DNA of 14,261 nt from an uncultured Collinsella sp. (GTDB lineage: Bacteria > Actinomycetota > Coriobacteriia > Coriobacteriales > Coriobacteriaceae). Shown here piece after piece: positions 1 to 7,307 of this stretch (positions are counted from its first letter, which is position 1; every line of letters starts with the position of its first letter). The notes below the pieces were generated by a model, which worked only from the letters and a program-made list of their open reading frames with translations, searched no databases and had not been told where the DNA came from. Location of the stretch: the NCBI GenBank assembly GCA_900552185.1, contig URYT01000036.1, positions 1-14,261 of the forward strand, given 5' to 3'. Position numbers and translations under genes: made by a program.

Positions 1-152
1 GATAAACCTTATGCCCCGCCCCTCCGGAGCCACACGGGAGGCAGGTTAACTAATTCGAGCCCGGCATTCAGAAAAGTCAGTGCAGCAAAATGGCGATGCG
101 GATAGCGACATGGGCATGGTTTTCGTTGCGCGCACGGGTCCCCTGGGGAGCA

Positions 153-177
153 CCGTGCATTTTTGGGAGTATTCAGC
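153..177 (+). repeat. Left arm of a 25-bp inverted repeat
   Basis: Read on the plus strand this arm is CCGTGCA, then TTTTTG, then GGAGTATTCAGC. Its partner is at 366-390. The outer 7 bp and inner 12 bp match perfectly as an inverted repeat. The 6-bp spacer differs and is exactly complemented (TTTTTG here, AAAAAC in the reverse complement of the partner). Overall 19 of 25 positions match. The arms could be terminal repeats of a small non-autonomous element or the ends of a long hairpin RNA. No transposase is present. Confidence 0.75.
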
Positions 178-365
178 AAGGCAGGACGGCTGCATACACG
201 CCGGACACACCATATTGGTCCCAAGGACGCCTTCGACCGGCGATTTGAGTCGGCAGGCAAACCCCGCCAGGACAAAAAGGCATGCTTCGCGCCGTACCGG
301 AGCCCAAAATGACGTCAATCTCCGCAACGTTACTCAGCCGCAGCGGCACCGGCAGAGCTCGCGGT

Positions 366-390
366 GCTGAATACTCCGTTTTTTGCACGG
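366..390 (-). repeat. Right arm of the 25-bp inverted repeat
   Basis: On the plus strand it reads GCTGAATACTCC, then GTTTTT, then TGCACGG, pairing with 153-177. The 188 bp between the arms has no recognised gene. In a plus-strand transcript the inner 12 bp would pair and be followed by a U run, so the right arm could also end transcription. No clear target-site duplication was seen outside the arms. Confidence 0.75.
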
Positions 391-570
391 CACGGGCGGG
401 GGTACATCAGGATCAGGAAGGACATCCCAGCCTTTTTATGCAATCTGTAATGGGAAGTATGCAAAACACCAAGAGATAGCATTGCTGGTGTCCAAATTGA
501 GCGCGGGGCAGCAGCACCTCCGCCCCGCACCCAAATCCAACAGAGCAGGGACGCTCATGGCGGATCCCCA

Positions 571-623
571 CCAAAACGCAAACGCGGCTCGAGCGCTATC
601 CCAAAAAGGCTGCCCGAGCCGCG
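571..623 (-). terminator. Intrinsic terminator of the YtcJ-type gene
   Basis: The minus strand downstream of the stop at 646 forms a 9-bp perfect stem (583-591 with 615-623, arm CGCGGCTCG) around a 23-nt loop. It is followed by a T-rich tail, TTTGCGTTTT. Position and direction fit termination of the amidohydrolase transcript. Confidence 0.7.
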
Positions 624-645
624 CTTAACGGTACGGCATGAATAC

Positions 646-2283
646 TTAGCGCTCGTAAATCAAGTTACCTGCCAGGTAGGTGGTCTGAACCTTGGTAGCC
701 TGGAGCTCTTGGGGGTCGATGGTGAGCGGGTTTTGGTCCAGGACTACCAGGTCGGCATACTTGCCGGGCTCCAAGCTGCCGAGGTTTTGCTCGTCGCCCG
801 CTGCATAGGCGCTGCCCAGGGTGTAGTTGCGCAGGGCTGTTGCTGCATCGATGCGCTCGCTCGGTAACCAGCCGCCCTCGGGCCAGTGGCTTTTGGGATC
901 CTGGCGCGTGATAGCCGTGTAGAGCACGTTCATGCTTGTAACAGCTGTGATGGGGCTATCGGTGCCGAAGGCTTGGCGGATGCCGCGCTGCTTATAGGTC
1001 GCAAACGGCCACATGATGCGGCTGCGTTCCAGGCCCAGATCGCGCTCGGGGCCGCCCGGGTCGAGTGCAATGTGACAGGGCTGGCTCGAGGCAACGACGT
1101 TAAGCTTGCGTAGACGATCGATGTCCTCGGGCAAGAGGTTCTCCAGGTGCTCGAGCGTGTTATGGCCGTGCTGGGGCAGGCCGTACAGGTCGGCGGCCTC
1201 CTCGAAGATATCCAGCGCGGCATGAATCGCACCGTCGCCGATGACGTGGATGCGCACGGTATGGCCGCGCTCCGCGGCCGCCAGAACCAGCTTGCGCATG
1301 CGCTCGGCAGGAACCGTCAGGCGACCTTGATCGCCCGGGAAGCGCGGGTTGGTATAGGGCTCGGTGAGATAGGCCGTGTGTTCGCTCGACACGCCGTCGA
1401 AGAACTGCTTAAAGCCTGGCGCCGAAAGCAGCGCGTTGTTCGCGTAACGTACCTGCAGCTCTTCCAAGCGCGATTGGTCATCCAGCAGCGTGGGAAACAA
1501 ATGGGCTCGGATGCCCAACTTGCCGGCTGCCTGCAGTTTGTCGTAGACGTCGTCGCGGATAAAATCGCAGCCCGGCATGGGCATGAGCGACATATCGCAT
1601 ATCGAGGTGATGCCCTGCTCGGCCATCCGCCTCATTTGATCGGCGTAAGCGCTTGCGATGCGATCCTCGCCCAGCCACTCAAGGCAGCGCGGTAGCAGCT
1701 GCATGGCAGCCGCCTCGTGAGCAATACCCGTGAGCTCGCCGTTTGCGTCCTTGTCGTAACTGCCGCCCGCTGGCGGCTCGCTGTCGCGCGTGACGCCGAG
1801 CGCCTCGAGTGCGCGGCTGTTGAGCCAAAGCGTGTGCCCGTCGCCCGAATACATAACACAGGGACGATCGGGGAATGCCACATCGAGCGACGCCTTGGTA
1901 GGATGCTCGGGCGGGTCCCAACGGTAGTCGCGCCAGCCCTGCGTCACAACCCAAGCGTCGTCGGGCAGGTCCTGGGAAAACTCGAGCGCATGTTGCACCA
2001 GCGCCGCCTCGGACGTGCCCATATCCATGAGCATGTACGGCGAGGAACCGACCGAGGTATGGAAGAAGTGCAGATGAGCGTCATGGAAACCGGGGCAGAC
2101 AAACTGCTCGCCGTAGTCGATAACCGACGTAGCGGCAGGAGCGGCGGCGATCACGTCATCGGGCGCACCGACTGCGACGATACGGTCGCCTGCGATGGCA
2201 ATCGCCAGCTCGCGGGTGGTATCGATGCCGTCTTGCGCGGTAAAGACGTTCTTGGAGCGGATAATCCGATCGATATGTTGCAT
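646..2283 (-). CDS. YtcJ-type amidohydrolase (Amidohydro_3 superfamily)
   Basis: Predicted metal-dependent, cytoplasmic amidohydrolase of 545 residues, within the usual 520-560 of the YtcJ-like branch. Members hydrolyse amide or related bonds; the substrate cannot be read from sequence. An N-terminal beta-sandwich part (about 1-60) leads into the TIM barrel. Visible metal-site residues are H70 and H72 in the strand-1 HxH motif, K292 in GFKQFFDG (likely carboxylated), H346 in RIHVIGDGA, H379 in LEH and D442 in FGTDSP. The C-terminal EPGKYADLVVLD motif (505-516) is typical. There is no signal peptide. The start is uncertain among three in-frame ATGs at 2295, 2289 and 2283; I chose 2283 because a GGGG sits about 6 nt before it, but 2295 is equally arguable. 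The frame stays open far upstream, opposite the M20 gene, which is a shadow. The gene diverges from the M20 hydrolase, so a shared role in amide or peptide-derivative breakdown is plausible. Confidence 0.92.
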   Translation of the reverse strand: MQHIDRIIRSKNVFTAQDGIDTTRELAIAIAGDRIVAVGAPDDVIAAAPAATSVIDYGEQFVCPGFHDAHLHFFHTSVGSSPYMLMDMGTSEAALVQHALEFSQDLPDDAWVVTQGWRDYRWDPPEHPTKASLDVAFPDRPCVMYSGDGHTLWLNSRALEALGVTRDSEPPAGGSYDKDANGELTGIAHEAAAMQLLPRCLEWLGEDRIASAYADQMRRMAEQGITSICDMSLMPMPGCDFIRDDVYDKLQAAGKLGIRAHLFPTLLDDQSRLEELQVRYANNALLSAPGFKQFFDGVSSEHTAYLTEPYTNPRFPGDQGRLTVPAERMRKLVLAAAERGHTVRIHVIGDGAIHAALDIFEEAADLYGLPQHGHNTLEHLENLLPEDIDRLRKLNVVASSQPCHIALDPGGPERDLGLERSRIMWPFATYKQRGIRQAFGTDSPITAVTSMNVLYTAITRQDPKSHWPEGGWLPSERIDAATALRNYTLGSAYAAGDEQNLGSLEPGKYADLVVLDQNPLTIDPQELQATKVQTTYLAGNLIYER

Positions 2284-2370
2284 GGGCATCCCCATCTCTG
2301 GCAGGAAATTCAACACCCCCGAGTGTACTCCCCCGCCCTTGTAACAAAACCCCAAGCGGCAAACGGCAAC

Positions 2371-2400
2371 TTTACCAGCCCTAGCGGCAGGTGGCATACT
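2371..2400 (+). promoter_or_regulatory. Candidate promoter of the M20 hydrolase gene
   Basis: TTTACC at 2371-2376 and CATACT at 2395-2400 lie 18 bp apart, each matching four of six consensus bases. A TG one base before the -10 gives an extended -10 (TGGCATACT). The start codon is 51 nt further on. Confidence 0.45.
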
Positions 2401-2451
2401 GGAGAGAGCCTGTACGATTTTGCGATCAACCCAGCAAGGAGCAAATCGACC

Positions 2452-3915
2452 ATGACGAAGACCAAGGCACAGCAGATTATGGCGGCGACCGAGGCTCGCG
2501 CGGCTGACGACGTCACCGCAGCCATCAAAGATATCGCTACCGAGTTTGAGCCCTATATCATCAAGCAGCGCCGCCACTTCCATAAGCACCCGGAGCTGAG
2601 CCTCGCCGAGGAGCGCACGACCTCCGACATCGCCAACCAGCTTGACGCCATGAATATCCCCTACGAGCGTCCCCTTAAGACGGGCCTTGTGGCGACCCTT
2701 CGCGGCACCGCGCCGGATGCCTACCGCGAGGACGGCACGCCACGCCGCCGCATCCTGCTGCGCGCCGACATCGATGCCCTGCCCGTCACCGAGCAGACCG
2801 GCGAGGAGTTCGCCAGCGTCAACGAGGGCTGCATGCACGCCTGCGGCCACGACTGCCATATCGCCATGATGCTCGGAACGCTGCAAATCCTGCGCCATAT
2901 GACCGACGACATCCACGGCGAAGTCCGCATCGTATTCCAGCCCAGCGAGGAAAACGGCCAGGGCGCTAAGCTCATGATCGGCACGGGTGTGCTCGACGGC
3001 GTCGATGGCGCCTACGCCGCGCACATCTGGAGTGAGGTCGACGCCGGCACCGTGAGCTGCGAGCCCGGACCGCGCATGGCCAATACCGACTGGTTCCGTA
3101 TCGATGTACGCGGCACCTCGTGCCACGGCGCCATGCCCCAGCGCGGTCACGACGCCGTCATGGTGGCCGCAGAGATCGTCAACGCCCTGCAGACCATCGT
3201 CTCGCGCGAGATCAGCCCCTACGAGCCGGCTGTCATCACCGTCGGCGAGCTGCACGGCGGCACCGCACGCAACGTTATCGCCGGCACGGCCTACCTCGCC
3301 GGCACGGTGCGCACCTACGGCGATTCGACCCACGAGGAAATGCCGGAGCTTATGCGCCGCATCGTGGAGCATACCGCGGCCGCCTTGGGCGCCGAGGCAG
3401 AGCTCACCGACTACACCATCGCCAACTACAAGGTCGAAAACGACGCCGCCTCGAGCGAGCGCTGCCGTCAGGCTGTAATCAAGTGCCTGGGCCCCACCGG
3501 CCAAGGCCATTATCGCGGCACGCTTTCGGGCGAGGATTTTTCGGAGTACCTGCGTCGCGTACCGGGCGTGCTCGCCTTTGTAGGTACGCGCAACCCCAAG
3601 ATTGGCGCCACGTACGCCCAACATTCCTGCTTCTACAAGATCGACGAGACCGTACTGGCAAAGGGCTCCATGGTGGCCGCCCAGTATGCTATCGACTTTT
3701 TGGCCGAGCCCACGCAAGAGGAGCTCGACGGCCCCGCGATTACCGCGGTCGCCGAAACCAACCCCGATCTGGCCGCCAAGTTGCGCTCTGCCAAGGCGAC
3801 GACCGCCGAGGCTCGCGACGCCATCCATGATGCCCGAACGGCTCGCCATGCCGCGATCAAGGGCATCCACGACGCACGCGCTGCTGCACGCCGCGAGGAG
3901 AAGCACGACGAGTAG
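2452..3915 (+). CDS. M20 family amidohydrolase (hippurate / N-acyl-amino-acid hydrolase type)
   Basis: Zinc-dependent peptidase-fold amidohydrolase of 487 residues, expected in the cytoplasm, releasing amino acids from N-acyl or aryl amides. Seen in order: HFHKHPELSLAEE (42-54), LRADIDALP (103-111) with D106, MHACGHDCH (128-136) with candidate metal ligands C131 and H133, QPSEENGQGA (163-172) with the catalytic and metal glutamates E166/E167, AHIW (190-193) with H191, the lid/dimerisation domain (about 205-315) with GGTARNVI (269-276), and a C-terminal ligand H391. The ATG is well supported by AAGGAG at 2436-2441, 10 nt upstream. The family is usually about 390-400 residues; here a charged Ala/Arg/Glu-rich, probably helical tail of about 65 residues (423-487) is added. 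The tail uses the same GC-rich codons as the body, so it does not look like a frameshift. The substrate is unknown. Confidence 0.95.
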   Translation: MTKTKAQQIMAATEARAADDVTAAIKDIATEFEPYIIKQRRHFHKHPELSLAEERTTSDIANQLDAMNIPYERPLKTGLVATLRGTAPDAYREDGTPRRRILLRADIDALPVTEQTGEEFASVNEGCMHACGHDCHIAMMLGTLQILRHMTDDIHGEVRIVFQPSEENGQGAKLMIGTGVLDGVDGAYAAHIWSEVDAGTVSCEPGPRMANTDWFRIDVRGTSCHGAMPQRGHDAVMVAAEIVNALQTIVSREISPYEPAVITVGELHGGTARNVIAGTAYLAGTVRTYGDSTHEEMPELMRRIVEHTAAALGAEAELTDYTIANYKVENDAASSERCRQAVIKCLGPTGQGHYRGTLSGEDFSEYLRRVPGVLAFVGTRNPKIGATYAQHSCFYKIDETVLAKGSMVAAQYAIDFLAEPTQEELDGPAITAVAETNPDLAAKLRSAKATTAEARDAIHDARTARHAAIKGIHDARAAARREEKHDE

Positions 3916-3960
3916 TCGATTCGCTGGCATCTCGCAGTCATAGCCACATCGCGATGTCAA

Positions 3961-3996
3961 AGCGGGGGCGGACGTTTCGACACGTCCGCCCCCGCT
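3961..3996. terminator. Bidirectional terminator between convergent genes
   Basis: A perfect 15-bp stem (3961-3975 with 3982-3996) encloses the 6-nt loop TTCGAC. It lies 45 bp after the M20 stop and 60 bp after the stop of the zinc-ribbon gene on the other strand. The T tracts are short (CATTCTTC on plus, TTTG on minus), but the GC-rich stem and its place between converging genes fit a shared terminator. Confidence 0.75.
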
Positions 3997-4055
3997 CATT
4001 CTTCAAGCGCTATTTCTACTATTTCTACCCCGTCCCCAAATGGCAGACGGCATGG

Positions 4056-5369
4056 CTACTCGTCCTGAGGTTCCTCGTCGGAGCTTGGCTCGGACGCCGA
4101 CTCAGGTGCAGGTGCCGGCTCAGGCTCAGGCTCAGGCGCAGGCTCGGGCTCAGATGCCGTCTCAGACTCGGGCGCCGGCTCAGGCTCGGTCGCGGGAGCG
4201 GGTGCAGGTGCCGGCTCAGGCTTGGGCTCGGACTCAGGTGCGGGCTCGGCATCCGGAGCGCTGTAACCCGAGGGAGCGGACTTCTTCTCGAAGGGCAATA
4301 CAAAAGTCAGGACGTCGTCCTTGTCCTCGTCGGCCCACTCGCTTGCATAACGTGCAACCCAATAGCCAACGGCACGGTGCTTGAGCATCTTGCCAAAGAC
4401 CGTAAGAAATACGGTGACGAAAGCGACCAGCACCAAGAACAGCGCGAGCGTGACGCCACCGCCGGTAACAATTGCCTCAATACCCGTAGGACGATAGTAG
4501 TAGCTATACATACCGACAGAGGCAATGGCGCCAAAGACGACCGTCAAGATCCATGTGACAACGTTGGCGACCAGGCCCGTCAAAAACTCGGGAAGGAACG
4601 AAGCACAGAACAGCTTGGTCTTGTTGTGCTTAAACGCCGCCCAGACCTTATCGAGCGAAAACGCGCTCTCGACACGCCCGGTCACCGCAAAGTGCATCAC
4701 GGCGATGTCGGCGAACATCTTAAAGAAGACACCCAGAATCGCCGAGGCAATTAGCGCCAGGACAAGCAGGCAAAGCGAACCGAACAGCGCAGCCTCGAGC
4801 GCATAAGAACCGTAATAAGAATACGAGCCCGCAGCGCCAATTACCACGCCCTCCACCAGCGAAAGCACTACACCGATAACGGGAATGGCAGCGATAACCT
4901 CGAGCACGACCGAAATAACGCTCGAAAAGACTCCGAGACCAAACGACGTGGAACGCATCAGCGGACGATCCATGCCGTCATCGATCTTAAGCGACAGATC
5001 GCGACCCCACTCGATGCCAAAGCCGGAACCGCACACGCTCGCAATGCAAGCTGCCAAAAAGCCGATGGCAGCCGCAATGCCGCCAATAACGGGAATAAAC
5101 AACACGAGCACTGACACAACGCAAATCAGCGCCGGCAAAAACGCGATTTGGCATACACGCTGAAGCACGCCCGGAGTCTTGGTCATATCTTGGAACGCCT
5201 GAGCCACACAGCCCTTTGGCGCATTCGCCACGGGCGGTTGCGGAACAAACTGCTGGGGCTGAGGCTGTCCCTGGGGAGCGGGGCCAGCGGCACCGGCATT
5301 AGGAGCACCACACACGCCGCAGAACTTGTCGTTATCGCCCATGGGGGCGCCGCACTGCGAGCAGAACAT
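4056..5369 (-). CDS. Zinc-ribbon polytopic membrane protein (DUF4013-like)
   Basis: A 437-residue membrane protein of unknown function. It begins with a zinc ribbon, C3-x2-C6 and C17-x2-C20, followed by a Gln/Pro-rich linker (about 30-50). Hydrophobic segments follow at about 74-113, 143-182, 192-229, 258-290 and 303-328, giving roughly eight membrane spans. The charged loop WGRDLSLKIDDG (121-132) recalls DUF4013 proteins, but I assign that family with only moderate confidence. The tail (about 369-437) is a Pro/Glu/Ala repeat made of EPAPEPEP-like units, likely cytoplasmic and disordered. The start at 5369 is preceded by AAGGGAT at good spacing and places the first Cys pair at the N-terminus, as in other zinc-ribbon proteins; the 24 extra upstream codons are unlikely to be translated. 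It follows the YitT gene after about 150 bp, so co-transcription or its own promoter are both possible. Confidence 0.88.
   Translation of the reverse strand: MFCSQCGAPMGDNDKFCGVCGAPNAGAAGPAPQGQPQPQQFVPQPPVANAPKGCVAQAFQDMTKTPGVLQRVCQIAFLPALICVVSVLVLFIPVIGGIAAAIGFLAACIASVCGSGFGIEWGRDLSLKIDDGMDRPLMRSTSFGLGVFSSVISVVLEVIAAIPVIGVVLSLVEGVVIGAAGSYSYYGSYALEAALFGSLCLLVLALIASAILGVFFKMFADIAVMHFAVTGRVESAFSLDKVWAAFKHNKTKLFCASFLPEFLTGLVANVVTWILTVVFGAIASVGMYSYYYRPTGIEAIVTGGGVTLALFLVLVAFVTVFLTVFGKMLKHRAVGYWVARYASEWADEDKDDVLTFVLPFEKKSAPSGYSAPDAEPAPESEPKPEPAPAPAPATEPEPAPESETASEPEPAPEPEPEPAPAPESASEPSSDEEPQDE
4100..4255. repeat. Degenerate GGCTCA/GGCTCG tandem repeat in the Pro/Glu tail
   Basis: The part coding the C-terminal tail of the zinc-ribbon protein is built from hexamer-like units. 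A 22-nt stretch is exactly repeated at 4105-4126 and 4201-4222, 96 bp apart, which is 32 codons and in frame. Such repeats are prone to slippage, so tail length may vary between strains. Confidence 0.75.
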
Positions 5370-5429
5370 AGAATCATCCCTTCGTATCTTGAACGAATCA
5401 CTTGGATCGCAAACGTTGTCTTTAGCATC

Positions 5430-5460
5430 ATTATTGCCCAATGTGGGGTCAAATACTCAA
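5430..5460 (-). promoter_or_regulatory. Weak candidate promoter of the zinc-ribbon gene
   Basis: On the minus strand TTGAGT (5455-5460) and AATAAT (5430-5435) lie 19 bp apart, 60 nt before the start codon. The -10 matches five of six consensus bases but the spacing is long. This is the most AT-rich part of the YitT to zinc-ribbon gap. Confidence 0.3.
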
Positions 5461-5518
5461 AGATGACCGATTTGCAAGGTACACGGCGCCAGCAGGCGGT
5501 TCGTTGAATACGTCTGTG

Positions 5519-6541
5519 CTAGTTCGTTCCGCGGAAGCCCTTGCCGACGATCTCGGAGCTGTCGACAATCGTGATAAAGGCACCCGGATCGACCTCGCGC
5601 GCATAGCGGCGCAGTTGCACGGCCTCGCGACGGCTCAGCACGCTCATGATCACCGTCACGCACTTGCCCGAGAAGGCACCGTAACCGCGGCTGATGGTCG
5701 CCGTGCGGTTGAGATGCTTGACGATAAACTCCTCGACCTTAAGGGGCTCGGAACAAATGACTGTGCAGACCTTACGAAGGTGAATGCTCTCGATGGCCTT
5801 GTCGACCACAAGCGTCTTGGCAAACAGGCCGAGCACGCAATACAGACCGACACGCGGGCCATACAAAAAGGCCGCGATGGTCACGATGCCGATATCGACC
5901 AGTAGCAGGGCGCGGCCAATCTCGAGCGTGGTGCGGCGTTTGAGGATCATAGCGAGAATGTCCGTGCCACCCGTCGAGGCGCCGATGTCAAAGACGATGG
6001 CACTGCCGAGCGCCGGCAAGATGACGGCAAAGCACAGGTCGAGCCACATATCACCCGTCAGAGAGACATCGGTCGGAATGAAGAGCTCAAACAGCGAGAC
6101 GTAGGCGGACAGCGCAAACGAGGCGAAGACGCTCCAAAGAATCGCCTTGCGCTCCAAAAAGATAAAGCCCAAAACGACGAGAACCGCGTTGATAATCCAC
6201 ATGAAGACGCCGACGGGCAGAGTCGGGAACAGCGTGGACAGAATGACCGACATGCCCGAGGTGCCGCCAAAAGCAAAGTGATTAGGGGTTTTAAACGCAA
6301 CGATGGCAAAGGCCGTAAGAATCAGACCCAGATTGAGCTCGGCAAAAAAGCGCGGGAAGCCTGGCTCCTGGCTGCGCTTTTGGCCGGCACGCTCGCCGCG
6401 CTCGATATCGGTGCGATCGACCACGCGCTCCATCGGCACTACGGGAGGACGATGCACCTCCTCGGCAGCACGCGACGCTGCCTCTGCCGCAGCGGCCTCA
6501 ATTGCCCATGCTTTGCTTTCTGTCTCGTGCTCGTCGGCCAT
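5519..6541 (-). CDS. YitT family membrane protein with C-terminal DUF2179 domain
   Basis: A 340-residue membrane protein. It has about five to six membrane segments between residues 68 and 250, with the conserved motifs GGTSGMS (92-98) and STGGTDI (189-195). A soluble DUF2179 domain follows at about 257-338 (RGYGAFSG at 285-292, GKGF at 333-336). YitT proteins are common in Firmicutes and Actinobacteria and are thought to be transporters or transporter-like; the ligand is not established. The start has GAGGAG 8 nt upstream. Residues 1-62 are an unusually long, charged, Ala/Glu-rich cytoplasmic extension compared with the usual length of about 280. A strong terminator at 6654-6695 separates it from asp23 upstream, so it probably starts its own transcript. 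The stop is followed by a gap of about 150 bp before the zinc-ribbon gene. Confidence 0.93.
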   Translation of the reverse strand: MADEHETESKAWAIEAAAAEAASRAAEEVHRPPVVPMERVVDRTDIERGERAGQKRSQEPGFPRFFAELNLGLILTAFAIVAFKTPNHFAFGGTSGMSVILSTLFPTLPVGVFMWIINAVLVVLGFIFLERKAILWSVFASFALSAYVSLFELFIPTDVSLTGDMWLDLCFAVILPALGSAIVFDIGASTGGTDILAMILKRRTTLEIGRALLLVDIGIVTIAAFLYGPRVGLYCVLGLFAKTLVVDKAIESIHLRKVCTVICSEPLKVEEFIVKHLNRTATISRGYGAFSGKCVTVIMSVLSRREAVQLRRYAREVDPGAFITIVDSSEIVGKGFRGTN

Positions 6542-6653
6542 TACGGCAACTCCTCGTTAACATTTTGGAAACAATGCGCTCATTAGGGTAACGCGGAACG
6601 CGGGGATTGCAACCCTTAGTTAGACGAGCGGTATGACTATATCGGGAGCGTAC

Positions 6654-6695
6654 AAAAACGGCCGGCCACGCTTTTGCTTGCGCGGTCGGCCGTTT
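6654..6695. terminator. Strong hairpin terminator between asp23 and the YitT gene
   Basis: A 16-bp stem (6656-6671 with 6680-6695) with one wobble and one mismatch encloses an 8-nt loop. On the minus strand it ends in TTTTT (6654-6658). On the plus strand only a short TTT follows. Its position ends the amaP-DUF2273-asp23 transcript before the YitT gene. Confidence 0.8.
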
Positions 6696-6749
6696 AACGT
6701 TTTCGCAGATAAAACCTGCCAAAACAAACCTGTCCCTTTTTGGAAGGTT
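6696..6749 (-). repeat. Dispersed 54-bp hairpin repeat, copy A
   Basis: This 54-bp unit matches the reverse complement of 11567-11620 at 50 of 54 positions. It touches the asp23 stop codon (6748-6750). On the minus strand it folds into a 10-bp stem with one mismatch (6715-6724 with 6738-6747) and is followed by TTTTATCT, so it can act as a first terminator for asp23. The loop contains GGGACAGG on the minus strand. Confidence 0.85.
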
Positions 6750-7263
6750 ATTCGTGCTGGCTGGTGCGGTGCTCGTACTCCTCGGGGGTGATGACGTCCT
6801 CGATGCGCAGGTTGACACCCGCCACCTCAAGGCCGGTCATCGCGGCAAGGCGCTCAGTGACACGTGCCTTGACATCGTCGAAGATCGCGGGCGCATAGGC
6901 TCCGTACTCGATAATGACGGAGATGTTGACGACCACGCGATTGTCATCGGTGACCTCGACCGTCACGCCCTTGGTCAGATTCTCGGCACCAAACTGCTCC
7001 TGCACAAAGTGCATGAGGTTACCCTTCATGCCCAAAACGTGCGGAACCTCGCGGGTGGCCATGGCAACGATCTTCTCGATCACGCCATTGGAATAGGTCA
7101 GCGAGTCCTCGGACTCGTCCGCTTCCTCGTCATCCTCATCCACATCGGACTCGGCCTCGACGAGCGCCTCATCCTCGAGCGTCACATCCTCGGCCTCGGC
7201 GGTGACGGTCTCGTCTGCCTCGAGCTCGGTATCGGCTACATCGACCTTCGTATTAAAAGCCAT
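6748..7263 (-). CDS. Asp23/Gls24 family envelope stress response protein
   Basis: A 171-residue cytoplasmic protein of the alkaline-shock family. In Staphylococcus aureus, Asp23 is held at the membrane by AmaP and affects cell-envelope homeostasis. The conserved domain spans about 55-160: SLTYSNGVIEKIVAMATREVP at the start, then a strand-rich part with VTVEVTDDNRVVVNISVIIEYG (100-121), then the VKARVTERLAAMTGLEVAGVNLRIEDV helix-strand end (131-157). An acidic stretch (about 9-54, especially 39-53) precedes it, longer and more acidic than I would expect for the family. The start is secure, with AAGGAGG 5 nt upstream. It is the last gene of a three-gene unit with amaP and the DUF2273 gene, 44 nt after the latter, and is followed at once by two hairpins. 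Confidence 0.94.
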   Translation of the reverse strand: MAFNTKVDVADTELEADETVTAEAEDVTLEDEALVEAESDVDEDDEEADESEDSLTYSNGVIEKIVAMATREVPHVLGMKGNLMHFVQEQFGAENLTKGVTVEVTDDNRVVVNISVIIEYGAYAPAIFDDVKARVTERLAAMTGLEVAGVNLRIEDVITPEEYEHRTSQHE

Positions 7264-7307
7264 GGTTCCTCCTTATGCCTGCCGCGGATGCGACAGTCGA
7301 ATACATA

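Larger units (their letters stand above)
1..570. other. Gene-poor left flank without a convincing CDS
   Basis: No open frame in this stretch combines a ribosome binding site, a recognisable family and a sensible length. The longest frames (under 100 codons) overlap each other on both strands and are rich in Arg, Pro, Ser and Cys, as random frames in GC-rich DNA tend to be. What the stretch does hold is a long-range inverted repeat (153-177 with 366-390) and a more AT-rich patch around 420-490. A gene starting left of the window on the minus strand is possible, because the minus strand near 20-35 reads as GGAGG followed by GGGGC, but no start codon lies inside the window. The stretch may be the flank or body of a non-coding or mobile element. 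Confidence 0.5.

Noticed and set aside
10..45. Terminator of a gene left of the window
   Set aside because: The possible CCTCC/GGAGG stem is only about 5-6 bp and has no T tract.
46..327. Minus-strand frame with a CPAC motif in the left flank
   Set aside because: It looks like a tiny zinc-binding protein, but the cysteines are irregular, no binding site was seen, and it crosses the inverted-repeat arm.
1717..2451. Plus-strand upstream extension of the M20 gene
   Set aside because: It overlaps the amidohydrolase on the other strand. The ATG at 2452 with AAGGAG and the conserved protein start fit better.
2284..3999. Open minus frame extending the YtcJ-type gene to 1117 codons
   Set aside because: The extra 568 or so codons lie opposite the well-supported M20 gene, have a Gly/Val/Ala/His-rich shadow composition, and match no domain. 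The real start is near 2283-2295.
4105..4222. CRISPR-like array
   Set aside because: The direct repeats are inside a coding region, are imperfect hexamer runs and lack regular spacers.
3954..4754. Plus-strand Arg/Leu repeat protein opposite the Pro/Glu tail
   Set aside because: The repeated RLRLRLR pattern is the reverse-strand image of the Pro/Glu codons of the zinc-ribbon gene.
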